A stretch of 64,000 bases of DNA from Clostridium_AQ sp900552125 (GTDB lineage: Bacteria > Bacillota_I > Bacilli_A > Erysipelotrichales > Erysipelotrichaceae): assembly GCA_037892765.1 (NCBI GenBank), contig JBBKBW010000001.1; one strand, written 5' to 3'. Shown here in pieces: positions 52,227 to 60,835 of this stretch; the stretch's first letter is position 1; the number at the start of each line of letters is the position of its first letter. Below the pieces are notes generated by a model. The model searched no databases and was not told the origin of the DNA. It saw only the letters and a program-made list of their open reading frames with translations. The position numbers were made by a program, and so were the translations under genes.

Positions 52227-53690
52227 CTAATTAAAAACTTTACACGTAACTTCTATATTCGTATTTTCTAAAAGTTCATCAATGGATGTATACCCTATTG
52301 ACCAGCCATATCCAAATACAGATGGAGGATAGATACTTACGCTTCCAGTAGGTGTTAAATCTGTTCTTTGATAGTATAAATTTGTATTAGGATCTAGAAT
52401 AATATCACTATAAAAATAAATAGTATTTGCAATCCAGATAGAATCTACTCGTTTCCAGAAATAATTTGGCTGATCTGGTGCCCAGTTACTTGATTGATTT
52501 GATATTGTTAATGGGTTAGGGCCAGTACTTCCTACATAGCGATACCATATATCACTACCTGCAGGATATTCTACATAGCTTCCTTTATAAATATCCGCTG
52601 TACCATATACTACTTCTTGAGAAGGACATCTCTCTTTTTCTCCACCGACACTTAATTCTCCATCTGCTGGTGTCTCCTCTATACTACAAAATGTCGGACT
52701 TTTATGATTTTCTTTGATAACCTCTAATTCCTTGTCAGTCAGTTCTTTCCATAAATAGTCTGTACTATCCGGTGTATGTTCATCATTATGAATAACGGAT
52801 AATGCCTGATAGTACTTCTGATTCATTTCATAAAAAACTACGTCATCTTTTTCATAGCTACTGTGATTCGCCCAGTAAGATGGACTAATCTGTTTCCATC
52901 CTTGATCTGCATTTTCAAAAGGATTTTTACTTTTAGATATATCTTTAATAGCACGATATATAACCTGATTGTATTCTACAAAATCTCCTTTTTGATAATC
53001 GGCATCTTGTATCCAGGTACCTTTATTATTACCATTCGCATCAATATTACTTATTTCTTCATTACGGCATCGAAGTTCATCATAAACAGTTCCTTCATAA
53101 TCAGAATCAGTATCAATATCTTCATTATCCGCATCATCAATAATCTGTTTCATATTCTTTTTATAATATATCTTATAGCCATTTCCTTGATCATAAGATA
53201 TATTATAAATTTGTTTGAAATCCGAAAGTGTATTGGTTACATTTAATAATTCCAAAGTTGTGGTTCTAGAATAAATAGAAGTATGTTGATCATTAAGCAA
53301 AGCAAAGCTCATTGTTATTTTATTAGAATTAAGAAATTGTATATTTAAATCAACTGTTTTATTCATATAAAAAGAATCATTATAGATTGTTTCTTCATCT
53401 TTTCTTAACTGACCTTGCACATCTATTGACAATTCGTACCACTCTGTATTATCAGGTTTTTCTTTTGCGACTACAACATCACTTGCATACAGTAATTCAT
53501 TTCGCATATAGGATGTAATACCATCAATGACTTGCTTTTCTAAACTTTGATTAACAGTCGTCTGAAAATAGCTCATACTGTGGTATAACAATGTTCCTAC
53601 AATCGACAATAAAATGGAGGAAATCATCAAAACAACTATTACTTCAACTAATGTCATTCCTTTTGTATTTTTCAAATGAAATCCTCCCAT
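52227..53690 (-). CDS. Minor pilin with CBM5/12-like repeats (candidate tip adhesin)
   Basis: 487 residues. Class III-type prepilin start: leader ending KNTKG, cleaved before MTLVEVIVVLMISSILLS. If translation begins at the TTG at 53675 (ribosome site GGGAGG), the leader is only six residues. After a pilin-like region, about residues 215-440 contain three or four modules of the W-x-Y-x-x-G-D-x-V pattern: YQKGDFVEYNQVIYRAI, YEKDDVVFYEMNQKYYQAL, IYKGSYVEYPAGSDIWYRYV, ending in Trp motifs (GWKQIS, YLWKEL, YFWKRV). This pattern is that of carbohydrate-binding modules of the CBM5/12 type. A sugar-binding pilus tip is inference. Confidence 0.8.
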   Translation of the reverse strand: MGGFHLKNTKGMTLVEVIVVLMISSILLSIVGTLLYHSMSYFQTTVNQSLEKQVIDGITSYMRNELLYASDVVVAKEKPDNTEWYELSIDVQGQLRKDEETIYNDSFYMNKTVDLNIQFLNSNKITMSFALLNDQHTSIYSRTTTLELLNVTNTLSDFKQIYNISYDQGNGYKIYYKKNMKQIIDDADNEDIDTDSDYEGTVYDELRCRNEEISNIDANGNNKGTWIQDADYQKGDFVEYNQVIYRAIKDISKSKNPFENADQGWKQISPSYWANHSSYEKDDVVFYEMNQKYYQALSVIHNDEHTPDSTDYLWKELTDKELEVIKENHKSPTFCSIEETPADGELSVGGEKERCPSQEVVYGTADIYKGSYVEYPAGSDIWYRYVGSTGPNPLTISNQSSNWAPDQPNYFWKRVDSIWIANTIYFYSDIILDPNTNLYYQRTDLTPTGSVSIYPPSVFGYGWSIGYTSIDELLENTNIEVTCKVFN

Positions 53691-53693
53691 CTT

Positions 53694-54599
53694 TTACTCT
53701 ACCTCTTTCCAATAAGAATCATTAAATTTATTGTTAGTGCTCTTTATATCTAATACTTTCCAGCCATTTTCCGGTTTCTGAATGATATTTCTAAAAAACT
53801 CCCAAGAAGTAATTGCTTGTTGAGTCTGTATATCCATTACTCCAATGTTATTCATCTGGTTATGAAAGTTTAATAAATATGCATCTTTATCCTGATAATA
53901 CCAGTGATCATTTTCATAATCATAAACCAAATGAATATATTCCTCTTTAACCGAATTATCCGTTATATACTTTTCCTGTAAACTCCCAACAATAAGCAAA
54001 GCACCATGTTCTATTTTTCCATTTTTTGTTTCCCATGAAAAGTATGGAATAACAGATACTGCTTTATCTGCTAATTTATCTTGATAAGATTTTGGAAGAA
54101 GACTTGTTGGGAAATATATAATTTCGTGCGTTTTCGCAAATTCTTTCCATATTTTATTATAAGACTGATGCTGTAAAGCTTGTTTCTTCGCAAGTTCAAT
54201 GTCATGAATTAGTTCTGATATAGATTGTTTAAACTGTATATATTCATCACTTTCTTCTAATGTTTTACTTTCTGCTGTTTGTAATTTCTTTAGTAGGATT
54301 CGACCTTCTTTTGTTTGAAAAACGGATACATCAGTACTAACATCTATAGAAGTATCTATAGATTGAATCTGATACGTTATCTTTGATGTTTCCTGCTGCA
54401 CATCTTCACTTTCACTAAATCCCTGTACTACAGAAAATAAAAGATCACTGCTGTTTTTAATACGGTTTCCATGATCGATAAATCGTATAACAGTAGCATA
54501 CCCGCCGTAGAGCATGAAACTCGCAATCGATAATATCGCAATTGCGGCAATCGTTTCTATCAACGTCATTCCTTTGTTATTCACTTTCATCATCTCCAT
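53694..54599 (-). CDS. Minor prepilin
   Basis: 301 residues. Short leader ending VNNKG then MTLIETIAAIAILSIASFML, a classic prepilin cleavage site with Glu at +5 and hydrophobic helix. The rest has no recognised domain, but contains EFAKTHEIIYFPTSLLPKSY and many aromatic residues near the end. The start overlaps the previous pilin gene by 23 nt, and the next gene begins 3 nt after its stop. Likely a minor pilin in the initiation or tip complex. Confidence 0.8.
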   Translation of the reverse strand: MEMMKVNNKGMTLIETIAAIAILSIASFMLYGGYATVIRFIDHGNRIKNSSDLLFSVVQGFSESEDVQQETSKITYQIQSIDTSIDVSTDVSVFQTKEGRILLKKLQTAESKTLEESDEYIQFKQSISELIHDIELAKKQALQHQSYNKIWKEFAKTHEIIYFPTSLLPKSYQDKLADKAVSVIPYFSWETKNGKIEHGALLIVGSLQEKYITDNSVKEEYIHLVYDYENDHWYYQDKDAYLLNFHNQMNNIGVMDIQTQQAITSWEFFRNIIQKPENGWKVLDIKSTNNKFNDSYWKEVE

Positions 54600-55053
54600 G
54601 ATTATATTGAAGAAGCTGCCATTTTAATAAATTACCAGTTCTTCCTAATTGTATTTCTGCCTGTATAGCCTCTTCTTCACCTGCATAATCTACCGCAACA
54701 TAGATGCTGATCCACCCTCGAATTTGCTTATCTTCTATTTCTTTTCTTGTGATTACTGCTTTAGTCACTTTTCCCAAATTTGCTTCTTCTGGAAGCTGTA
54801 TGGTTAAAGTTACACTATTTCCTTCTATTTGCGGAATTAGTTTTACATATTCACTATCATCTTCTTCTATCTTCTCTACAATATTTTCAATAATACCCTT
54901 AGCAGTCAGATATGCCTGACGTTTATTGTTATTTTGAATAGAGCGCTGAAAATAGGAATACGAAATTGTCAATCCCCCTGCAATTGTGATCATCAATACC
55001 ATAATGATCGTAATTGCCCATAATAATGTTGAACCTTTAGAATCTCTAATCAT
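54577..55053 (-). CDS. PilX-like minor pilin
   Basis: 158 residues. N-terminus MIRDSKGSTLLWAITIIMVL MITIAGG, a prepilin-like leader ending in Gly before Ser-Thr-Leu-Leu-Trp, without the usual Glu at +5. Such proteins (PilX, ComGG, GspK types) can cap or prime the pilus because they lack that Glu. A charged C-terminal domain follows. Part of the pil operon with 10 nt to the previous gene. Confidence 0.75.
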   Translation of the reverse strand: MIRDSKGSTLLWAITIIMVLMITIAGGLTISYSYFQRSIQNNNKRQAYLTAKGIIENIVEKIEEDDSEYVKLIPQIEGNSVTLTIQLPEEANLGKVTKAVITRKEIEDKQIRGWISIYVAVDYAGEEEAIQAEIQLGRTGNLLKWQLLQYNHGDDESE

Positions 55054-55063
55054 ATGATTCCCC

Positions 55064-55624
55064 TTATATCATATAAATCTTGAATGTAATAGTTGCTTTA
55101 GAAGACTCTATACTATTATAAGTTAAAGAAGATACCTTTAATGATTTCGTTGTACGTACGTCATCAACTAGAGTTTGTATATCTTCAGGTTTACCATTTA
55201 CAGATAAAGAAACAACATATGTTTTTACTGACATTACTGTCTGTGATTCTTCTTCATTACTTTGATAAGGTTTTATTGTTTCTTCACTCATATTTGAAAT
55301 ACGTAATTCTAATGGTGTCAGTCCATGTTTTATAGCCATCGAAGTTATCAGCTCATCGATATCTTCCTCTTCCTGTACCTGATAAAATTTATCTTTTACT
55401 GCATTTAATTCAGCTTTTGCTTCCTGTAAACTATCTTCTACATTACTATAATCAATGATACCAGCTTGAGTACTAGCCAATAGCTGTTTAGCCGAGTCAT
55501 GATCCATTTGTAACTGGTTATGTTTCTGCATGGCAGGAAGAATAAAATAACCTCCGCATAATACAAGTATCATGCAAAATAAAATATATAGTAAAATTAT
55601 TTCTCTTTTTGTTAATGAATGCAT
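55064..55624 (-). CDS. pilO: PilO-like inner membrane protein
   Basis: 186 residues. Short cytoplasmic N-terminus MHSLTKREIILLYILFCMI, one transmembrane helix, a coiled coil (DSAKQLLASTQAGIIDYSNV, EAKAELNAVKDKFYQV), then a ferredoxin-like fold region with VSLSVNGKPEDIQTLVDDV. Topology and position after PilN match PilO, which aligns the pilus platform with the outer layers. Confidence 0.8.
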   Translation of the reverse strand: MHSLTKREIILLYILFCMILVLCGGYFILPAMQKHNQLQMDHDSAKQLLASTQAGIIDYSNVEDSLQEAKAELNAVKDKFYQVQEEEDIDELITSMAIKHGLTPLELRISNMSEETIKPYQSNEEESQTVMSVKTYVVSLSVNGKPEDIQTLVDDVRTTKSLKVSSLTYNSIESSKATITFKIYMI

Positions 55625-55632
55625 TCCATCAC

Positions 55633-56331
55633 CTACTTTAATTTACATACAATACTAGCTGAATAAACATAATATTCCTGTATCTCTTCTGCTTTATCTT
55701 CTTCCAGTAATTCTAATAATGCTTGCGTTATGGCATCATTTTCAGTTTTAGAATCAGTTTCTTCTGTATCTTTTTGATCTACAGTATCATTCTTAATCTG
55801 TTTGCTGGTTTGTGTGTATCCTGTATAATCAACACTTGCAAATGCACCTGTATCCTTTAGTTTTCTAACAAAATACTGTGTTTCGCTTGCACTGGAAGTT
55901 TCAATCTGTAATTGAATTTCTTCTGTCTCTCTCTGATAATTAAATGATACAATATCTGTTTCCATTCCAGCACCTATCAATAATTGATCAAAGATAAACT
56001 GAGAAAGCTGGGGATAAGATTCCATATTATCGTATAACAGTTTAAATTTCTCTGTTTCCTGTAAAACACTTTGCAGTTCCTCATACTTCTCAAGATTTAC
56101 ATCTTCGGTTTGTTCCTGTTCAATAGAAGCTATCTCTTCTTCTATCTTCTTTATATTTCTATTTAAGTACTGATTACTCAGAAAGAAATAAAAATATATT
56201 CCGCCGAACAATACAACGAATACCGAGGGGAAAATAGCATATTTTAAAAGTCGTAATGATTTTGAATTATCTTTTTGTTTACTAGCTTTCAATAAATCAA
56301 TATCTTTATTCTTTAGCTTTTTTTCAAACAT
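55633..56331 (-). CDS. pilN: PilN-like inner membrane protein
   Basis: 232 residues. Positively charged N-terminus, one transmembrane helix (YAIFPSVFVVLFGGIYFYFF), coiled coil (NRNIKKIEEEIASIEQEQTE) and an outer domain with ETSSASETQYFVRKLKDTGA. Sits between pilM and pilO, as PilN does, to which the PilM cytoplasmic protein binds. The N-terminal hallmark INLLP-type motif is not obvious, so the call rests on topology and order. Confidence 0.75.
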   Translation of the reverse strand: MFEKKLKNKDIDLLKASKQKDNSKSLRLLKYAIFPSVFVVLFGGIYFYFFLSNQYLNRNIKKIEEEIASIEQEQTEDVNLEKYEELQSVLQETEKFKLLYDNMESYPQLSQFIFDQLLIGAGMETDIVSFNYQRETEEIQLQIETSSASETQYFVRKLKDTGAFASVDYTGYTQTSKQIKNDTVDQKDTEETDSKTENDAITQALLELLEEDKAEEIQEYYVYSASIVCKLK

Positions 56332-56340
56332 ATGCTACCC

Positions 56341-57267
56341 TCACTTTCTAATTAAGCTTCCTACAGAAAACACATAGTCATGTAGTTGAAACTGTTTTTT
56401 CTTTTCCGCATTGCTGATATGAATTAATTTTGAATCTGGAAATTCTAATGCCTCAATCTTAAGATTTTGCCTGATGCTTTCAAACACTACTTTCTCCTCT
56501 TCATCATCTAATCCGCAAAAATAAGCTGTTTCTATAGAATAAGGACTTCTTTTCGACTGATTAAACTGAATTAATTGAGAAATATTACTCTTCATCTCTG
56601 AAGTAAAAGCATGTGTTCCTCGTTCAGAGAATAATCTTGTACGATTTGAAAATGTATAATGATTGTTTTCAAATAAATAAGAGGAAACATAATTAGCATC
56701 TAAAAAAGAAATAATATATGTTTTATCTGTTAAATTAACTAATTCACTCGTAAGTTTATGCAAAGCATTTACTGCTATATCTATACTTTTTAAATGAATT
56801 CCTGCTCGTTCAAACAATTCAATATAACTATTCAATAATTTTCGTTCAACTGCACAACAAAGAATCTTTGCACCCTTCTGCTCAGCACCTGCCTGATGTT
56901 GCTGAAGGACACTATAGTCATAAACCAGATCTTCATAACTTCCGGATATATCTGATAATTCATCTTTCACAACCTGCAGTAGTTCTCTTTTCTTTAAAAT
57001 CGGCACATCTAAAATCTTCACCAATACCTGTCCACTGCTGATTGCAGTTCTTGCTTCATGAATACCATTCTTTTTTAATTCTTTCAGTATATCTAAAATA
57101 GGCTGCTCATCAATGATAACCCCATTTATCATCGCTCCTTCAGGTAGTGGATATTCTTGAAAGTTTTCAATTTTAATCATATCTTTATTATCATCAGATC
57201 CGCAGATCATTTGAAGCGCTCTTGAATATAGATTAATCACATAGTCTTTTGCCATTCTACTCACCAT
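56341..57267 (-). CDS. pilM: PilM-like actin-fold pilus assembly protein
   Basis: 308 residues. Actin/FtsA-like ATPase fold of the PilM type: the block RTAISSGQVLVKILDVP with YDYSVLQQHQ, SIDIAVNALHKL and VFSVGSLIRK at the end. It is cytoplasmic and binds the N-terminal tail of PilN. Located 5 nt after pilC and 9 nt before pilN. Nucleotide-binding motifs are weak, as in other Gram-positive PilM proteins. Confidence 0.82.
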   Translation of the reverse strand: MVSRMAKDYVINLYSRALQMICGSDDNKDMIKIENFQEYPLPEGAMINGVIIDEQPILDILKELKKNGIHEARTAISSGQVLVKILDVPILKKRELLQVVKDELSDISGSYEDLVYDYSVLQQHQAGAEQKGAKILCCAVERKLLNSYIELFERAGIHLKSIDIAVNALHKLTSELVNLTDKTYIISFLDANYVSSYLFENNHYTFSNRTRLFSERGTHAFTSEMKSNISQLIQFNQSKRSPYSIETAYFCGLDDEEEKVVFESIRQNLKIEALEFPDSKLIHISNAEKKKQFQLHDYVFSVGSLIRK

Positions 57268-57272
57268 TCTTT

Positions 57273-58463
57273 CTATACAATTGGATTCTGATACATTTGA
57301 TAAATCGGCAACAACACAGATAGCATCACAATCAATACTAGAACTGCTAGAATTATGATCATTATAGGTTCTAATAAAGCAACAATTTTCTGTGTTGCCA
57401 TTTCTGCCTCATAATCAAAATCATCAGCTAAGGAATTTAACATATCTTCCAGTTTCCCGCTTTCTTCTCCAATATAAATGGAACTAGCAAGCTTAGTATC
57501 AAATCCCTGAATTTTCTGAATACTTTGAGATAAAGAATTTCCATTTCGTATCATTTTCATTGTTTCTTCAAATTGAGACTCTATATACTGATTCCCAATC
57601 GTATCCTTTACAATTGTCATCGCATTCATTACTGATAATCCGCTAATGTATAAAGAACACATATTTCGTGAAAATCGAGCTGTATAAATGGTTCGTAGGA
57701 TTTTACCAAGTCTAGGTATTGATAATTTAAATTTATCAAAATAAAACTTAAACTTATCATTGCGCAATAACGTTAAAAATATCGCAACCATAGACAATAT
57801 TACAATTAGTATCCAATACCAGCCATGTAAGATATAATCTGATATTTTATTCATCACAACTGTAATCATTGGTAATTCATTACTTTTCATAACGGAAGAA
57901 AAGCTAGGAATGATCCATGTAAATAAAGCTACTATGACAAATACGGTAATCACAATTAATATAATTGGATAAATCATCGCATTACGAATCTTTGTATTAA
58001 TACGATGATCTTTTTCATATTGGATTGCCATTGTAAATGCAATTTTTTCCAGCTGACCACTTGATTCTCCTGAACGATACATATTGATCATTAATGGAGG
58101 AAAAGCAATTTGCTGCTCCTCCATTGCCATAGACAACGTCTGTCCCTGCTGTAGTTTACGATATATATCTGTATAAATAGCTTTAATTTTTCTTTTATCT
58201 TCCCTTTGCACAAGAATTGACATTGCACGAATCAGACTGACACCTGATGCAATCATGGTTGCTAATTGTCGAGAAAAATCAGAAAGCTCTTGTAAAGACA
58301 ATTTGTATGTATTCTTTTCTAGATTAGTAATATCCTCACAATCTATTAGAAATTGGCCTTTAGAACGTAAAAAAGTCGCAAGCTCTTTTCTGTTTTCTGC
58401 TTCCAGCTTACCCTTTATTCTTTTACGATCCATATTTCTTGCTACATACTTATATATCGCCAT
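57273..58463 (-). CDS. pilC: Type IV pilus platform protein PilC
   Basis: 396 residues. Two GspF domains (QLATMIASGVSLIRAMSILV and FSRNMCSLYISGLSVMNAMT), each followed by membrane helices: MIYPIILIVITVFVIVALF, GWYWILIVILSMVAIFL, IMIIILAVLVLIVMLSVLLP. It is the inner-membrane platform rotated by PilB and PilT. Ends IYQMYQNPIV. Confidence 0.94.
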   Translation of the reverse strand: MAIYKYVARNMDRKRIKGKLEAENRKELATFLRSKGQFLIDCEDITNLEKNTYKLSLQELSDFSRQLATMIASGVSLIRAMSILVQREDKRKIKAIYTDIYRKLQQGQTLSMAMEEQQIAFPPLMINMYRSGESSGQLEKIAFTMAIQYEKDHRINTKIRNAMIYPIILIVITVFVIVALFTWIIPSFSSVMKSNELPMITVVMNKISDYILHGWYWILIVILSMVAIFLTLLRNDKFKFYFDKFKLSIPRLGKILRTIYTARFSRNMCSLYISGLSVMNAMTIVKDTIGNQYIESQFEETMKMIRNGNSLSQSIQKIQGFDTKLASSIYIGEESGKLEDMLNSLADDFDYEAEMATQKIVALLEPIMIIILAVLVLIVMLSVLLPIYQMYQNPIV

Positions 58464-58485
58464 AACTTTCTCCTTTAATTATCAA

Positions 58486-59241
58486 CTATAATCCAAACAA
58501 TGAAAAATACATATGAAGAATCGCATTTCCATAAATATGTGCAATCACAATACCAAAACAAATATATGGGCCAAATGCGATATGTGAATATTTATCAGAT
58601 TTCTTTCGCAATAATAGATATATTGCATAACAGCCTCCCATAATTATCGCAATGAAAAAGGCTAATAATGTAAGCTTCCACCCTAAAAAGAAGCCACTTA
58701 CTGCCATAAGTTTTACATCCCCGCCACCAAAACAATCTGGAATCAAACAAATTAATCCATACATCGGTGAGCTAATAATAAAAAAGCCTATACATCTAGA
58801 TAACAGACTTATCTCAGAATGAACAAAAGAATAAATAAGCACAGGAATACATAATGCTAATAAGAATTCATTAGGAATTGTCATTGTTTTGAAATCCATT
58901 AAAGTTATCAGCAGCAGAATCATGATGATGGAAAATACAAGTAACGTATCCCAAGAAAACTGATATTGATATAAACAAAATACTCCTATAAATCCTCCTG
59001 CCACTTCTACAAGCGTATCCTTTAGAGGAATCTTATTCCCACACTTGTTACACTTCCCTTTTAAACAAATATAGCTAAGAATAGGTATAAGTTCTTTCCA
59101 AGTCAATGTCTTATGACACTTAGGACAGTATGACCTGCCTATCACAAAGGATATCTCCTGTGGCATTCTCCATACAATCACATTTATAAAACTTGCAATA
59201 CAGCTTCCTACAATAAATGCATAAAGATATAAAAGTAACAT
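58486..59241 (-). CDS. pilD: Prepilin peptidase PilD
   Basis: 251 residues, A24-family aspartic peptidase with N-methylase domain. Zinc cysteines CPKCHKTL ... CNKCGNK (about 38-75), first catalytic Asp in TLMDFKTMTIPNE, second in FGGGDVKLMAVSG. About eight transmembrane helices. It processes the prepilins encoded on both sides. A terminator separates it from pilA, so it is expressed by read-through. Confidence 0.95.
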   Translation of the reverse strand: MLLLYLYAFIVGSCIASFINVIVWRMPQEISFVIGRSYCPKCHKTLTWKELIPILSYICLKGKCNKCGNKIPLKDTLVEVAGGFIGVFCLYQYQFSWDTLLVFSIIMILLLITLMDFKTMTIPNEFLLALCIPVLIYSFVHSEISLLSRCIGFFIISSPMYGLICLIPDCFGGGDVKLMAVSGFFLGWKLTLLAFFIAIIMGGCYAIYLLLRKKSDKYSHIAFGPYICFGIVIAHIYGNAILHMYFSLFGL

Positions 59242-59268
59242 ATAGTTAGCTCCTTAATTAATCATACA

Positions 59269-59292
59269 GAAAGCCTCTAATCAGAGGCTTTC
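59269..59292 (-). terminator. Partial terminator between pilA and pilD
   Basis: Minus strand GAAAGCCTCT-GATT-AGAGGCTTTC, 10 perfect base pairs, followed by TGTATG rather than a T-run. The weak tail allows read-through, giving more pilin than assembly proteins, and may stabilise the pilA transcript. Confidence 0.7.
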
Positions 59293-59321
59293 TTAAATTA
59301 TTAGATATACTAGTTAAAAAA

Positions 59322-59753
59322 TTATCCACCAATTGCGGCAGTTTTCTTTTCAATCTTAGTCTGTGTAGCTGTATATGTATTTGCTGAACCTTTTACTTTT
59401 ATTTCACAAGAATCAATCTTCTTACTTGTAACCTCGCATGTTATTGTTTCAATAGCTTCATCTTCTGTGCCAGCTAATCCAAGCTCAGCATTCACTGCAT
59501 CTTTTGTAATTTTTGCTTCTAAGGCATCATCCGCAATACCTGGAGTTTTCCCGACTTCGCTTGTACTATATGATTGAGCCGCAATAAAACCTGCTCTTAC
59601 TTGTGATTGAACTTTAGTTTCTGCTGCATCATCAATATACTTCATGATTGCAGGTACAGCTAAAGCCATTAGGATTCCGATAATTACTAAAACAACAATA
59701 ATTTCAACTAACGTGAATCCTTTTTTATTATTTTTTAACCTTTTAAAAATCAT
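59322..59753 (-). CDS. pilA: Major type IV pilin PilA
   Basis: 143 residues. Leader KNNKKG, cleaved before FTLVEIIVVLVIIGILMALA with Glu at +5, then a small globular domain with two Cys (ITCEVTSKKIDSCEIKVKG) able to form the disulfide loop. Highly hydrophobic N-terminal helix for polymerisation. First gene of the pil operon, with a strong promoter 56 nt upstream and AAAAGGAGAATAAA as ribosome site. Confidence 0.94.
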   Translation of the reverse strand: MIFKRLKNNKKGFTLVEIIVVLVIIGILMALAVPAIMKYIDDAAETKVQSQVRAGFIAAQSYSTSEVGKTPGIADDALEAKITKDAVNAELGLAGTEDEAIETITCEVTSKKIDSCEIKVKGSANTYTATQTKIEKKTAAIGG

Positions 59754-59808
59754 TTTATTCTCCTTTTCCTATATAAATTAAACGTATGAATATAGTACAT
59801 ACTTGCAT

Positions 59809-59837
59809 ACTATACCATAAAAATAGGTTATTGTTAA
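59809..59837 (-). promoter_or_regulatory. Promoter of the pilus operon
   Basis: Minus strand TTAACA (59837-59832), 17-bp spacer, TATAGT (59814-59809). Good sigma-A match upstream of pilA. Confidence 0.75.
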
Positions 59838-59968
59838 GCGAAATACACATTATATTTAAAAATGTTTACATTTATTTTATCTCATTTACATCATATGTTA
59901 CTAATATGATGTAAACCATATATTCATCATATATTAATATTTTCCTATAAAAAAAGGGAATCGCTTCC

Positions 59969-60697
59969 CTAATTAGAAAACTGATACATACAGATACCAG
60001 CCGCAACCGCAACATTAAGTGATTCAAACGTCTTCATTTCTATAAAGACGTGTTCATCTGCTAACTGCATTACTTCTTCACTCACTCCATTGCCTTCATT
60101 TCCAAAAACTAGCGCAACATATTCAATGCGAGTGACATTCTTTAAAGGTGTCGCATTATGCAGTGATGTAACATAAACAGGAACATGCTGTTGTTTTATT
60201 TGCTGTATTAGTTCTATAATATTCCCTCTAATAATAGGAATATGAAATAAAGCACCCTGGGTTGAACGAATCACTTTCTCATTATACACATCCGCACATC
60301 GTTGTGATAATAAGACGGCATCATAGCCAAATGATAAAGCAGTGCGAATAATCGTTCCAACATTACCAGGATCCTGTACATCATCTAATATAATTAATCT
60401 ATTTCCTAACTGTGATCGTATGTTTGGCATACGACACACAGCCATGATCCATGTGCCAGAAGTACTGCTAGATAATTTTTTCAATATATCTTTTGTAACT
60501 TCATAAACAGGATAAGAAGTAAATGTATGTGATCTTCCTGTTTCTACAAGTATACATTCTACTAAGTCAGCTGTAATTGCCTCCTGTATCAAATGTTCTC
60601 CTTCCACAAGAAATCGCTTTTCCTGATCTCTATATTTCTTTTCTTTTAATTTCGCCCATTGCTTAACTTTCGCATTTGTTAGTGAAGTAATTTCCAT
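59969..60697 (-). CDS. SpoU/TrmH-family RNA 2'-O-methyltransferase
   Basis: 242 residues. The N-terminal substrate-binding domain (MEITSLTNAKVKQWAKLKEK) precedes the SpoU knot: motif 1 ILDDVQDPGNVGTIIRTAL, motif 2 LVFGNEGNGVSEEV, motif 3 MKTFESLNVAVAAGI. It methylates ribose in rRNA or tRNA. Members next to pheST or ileS in Firmicutes are often called YsgA. Single gene between pilA's promoter region and ileS. Confidence 0.92.
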   Translation of the reverse strand: MEITSLTNAKVKQWAKLKEKKYRDQEKRFLVEGEHLIQEAITADLVECILVETGRSHTFTSYPVYEVTKDILKKLSSSTSGTWIMAVCRMPNIRSQLGNRLIILDDVQDPGNVGTIIRTALSFGYDAVLLSQRCADVYNEKVIRSTQGALFHIPIIRGNIIELIQQIKQQHVPVYVTSLHNATPLKNVTRIEYVALVFGNEGNGVSEEVMQLADEHVFIEMKTFESLNVAVAAGICMYQFSN

Positions 60698-60785
60698 AAA
60701 ATCCCTCTTCTTTGTAAATTTAGATTCCTCTTCTGTTATAGCTTTTATTTTAATTGATTTTCTTTATTTTGGCTATAGCTAAAAA

Positions 60786-60828
60786 GAAAAAAATGACAGA
60801 TCAACGATCTTATGTTCATCTGTCATTT
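60786..60828 (-). terminator. Terminator of ileS
   Basis: Minus strand AAATGACAGAT ... ATCTGTCATTT, 11 bp with a 16-nt loop, followed by a T-rich run. It lies just after the ileS stop. Confidence 0.8.
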
Positions 60829-60835
60829 ATACATA

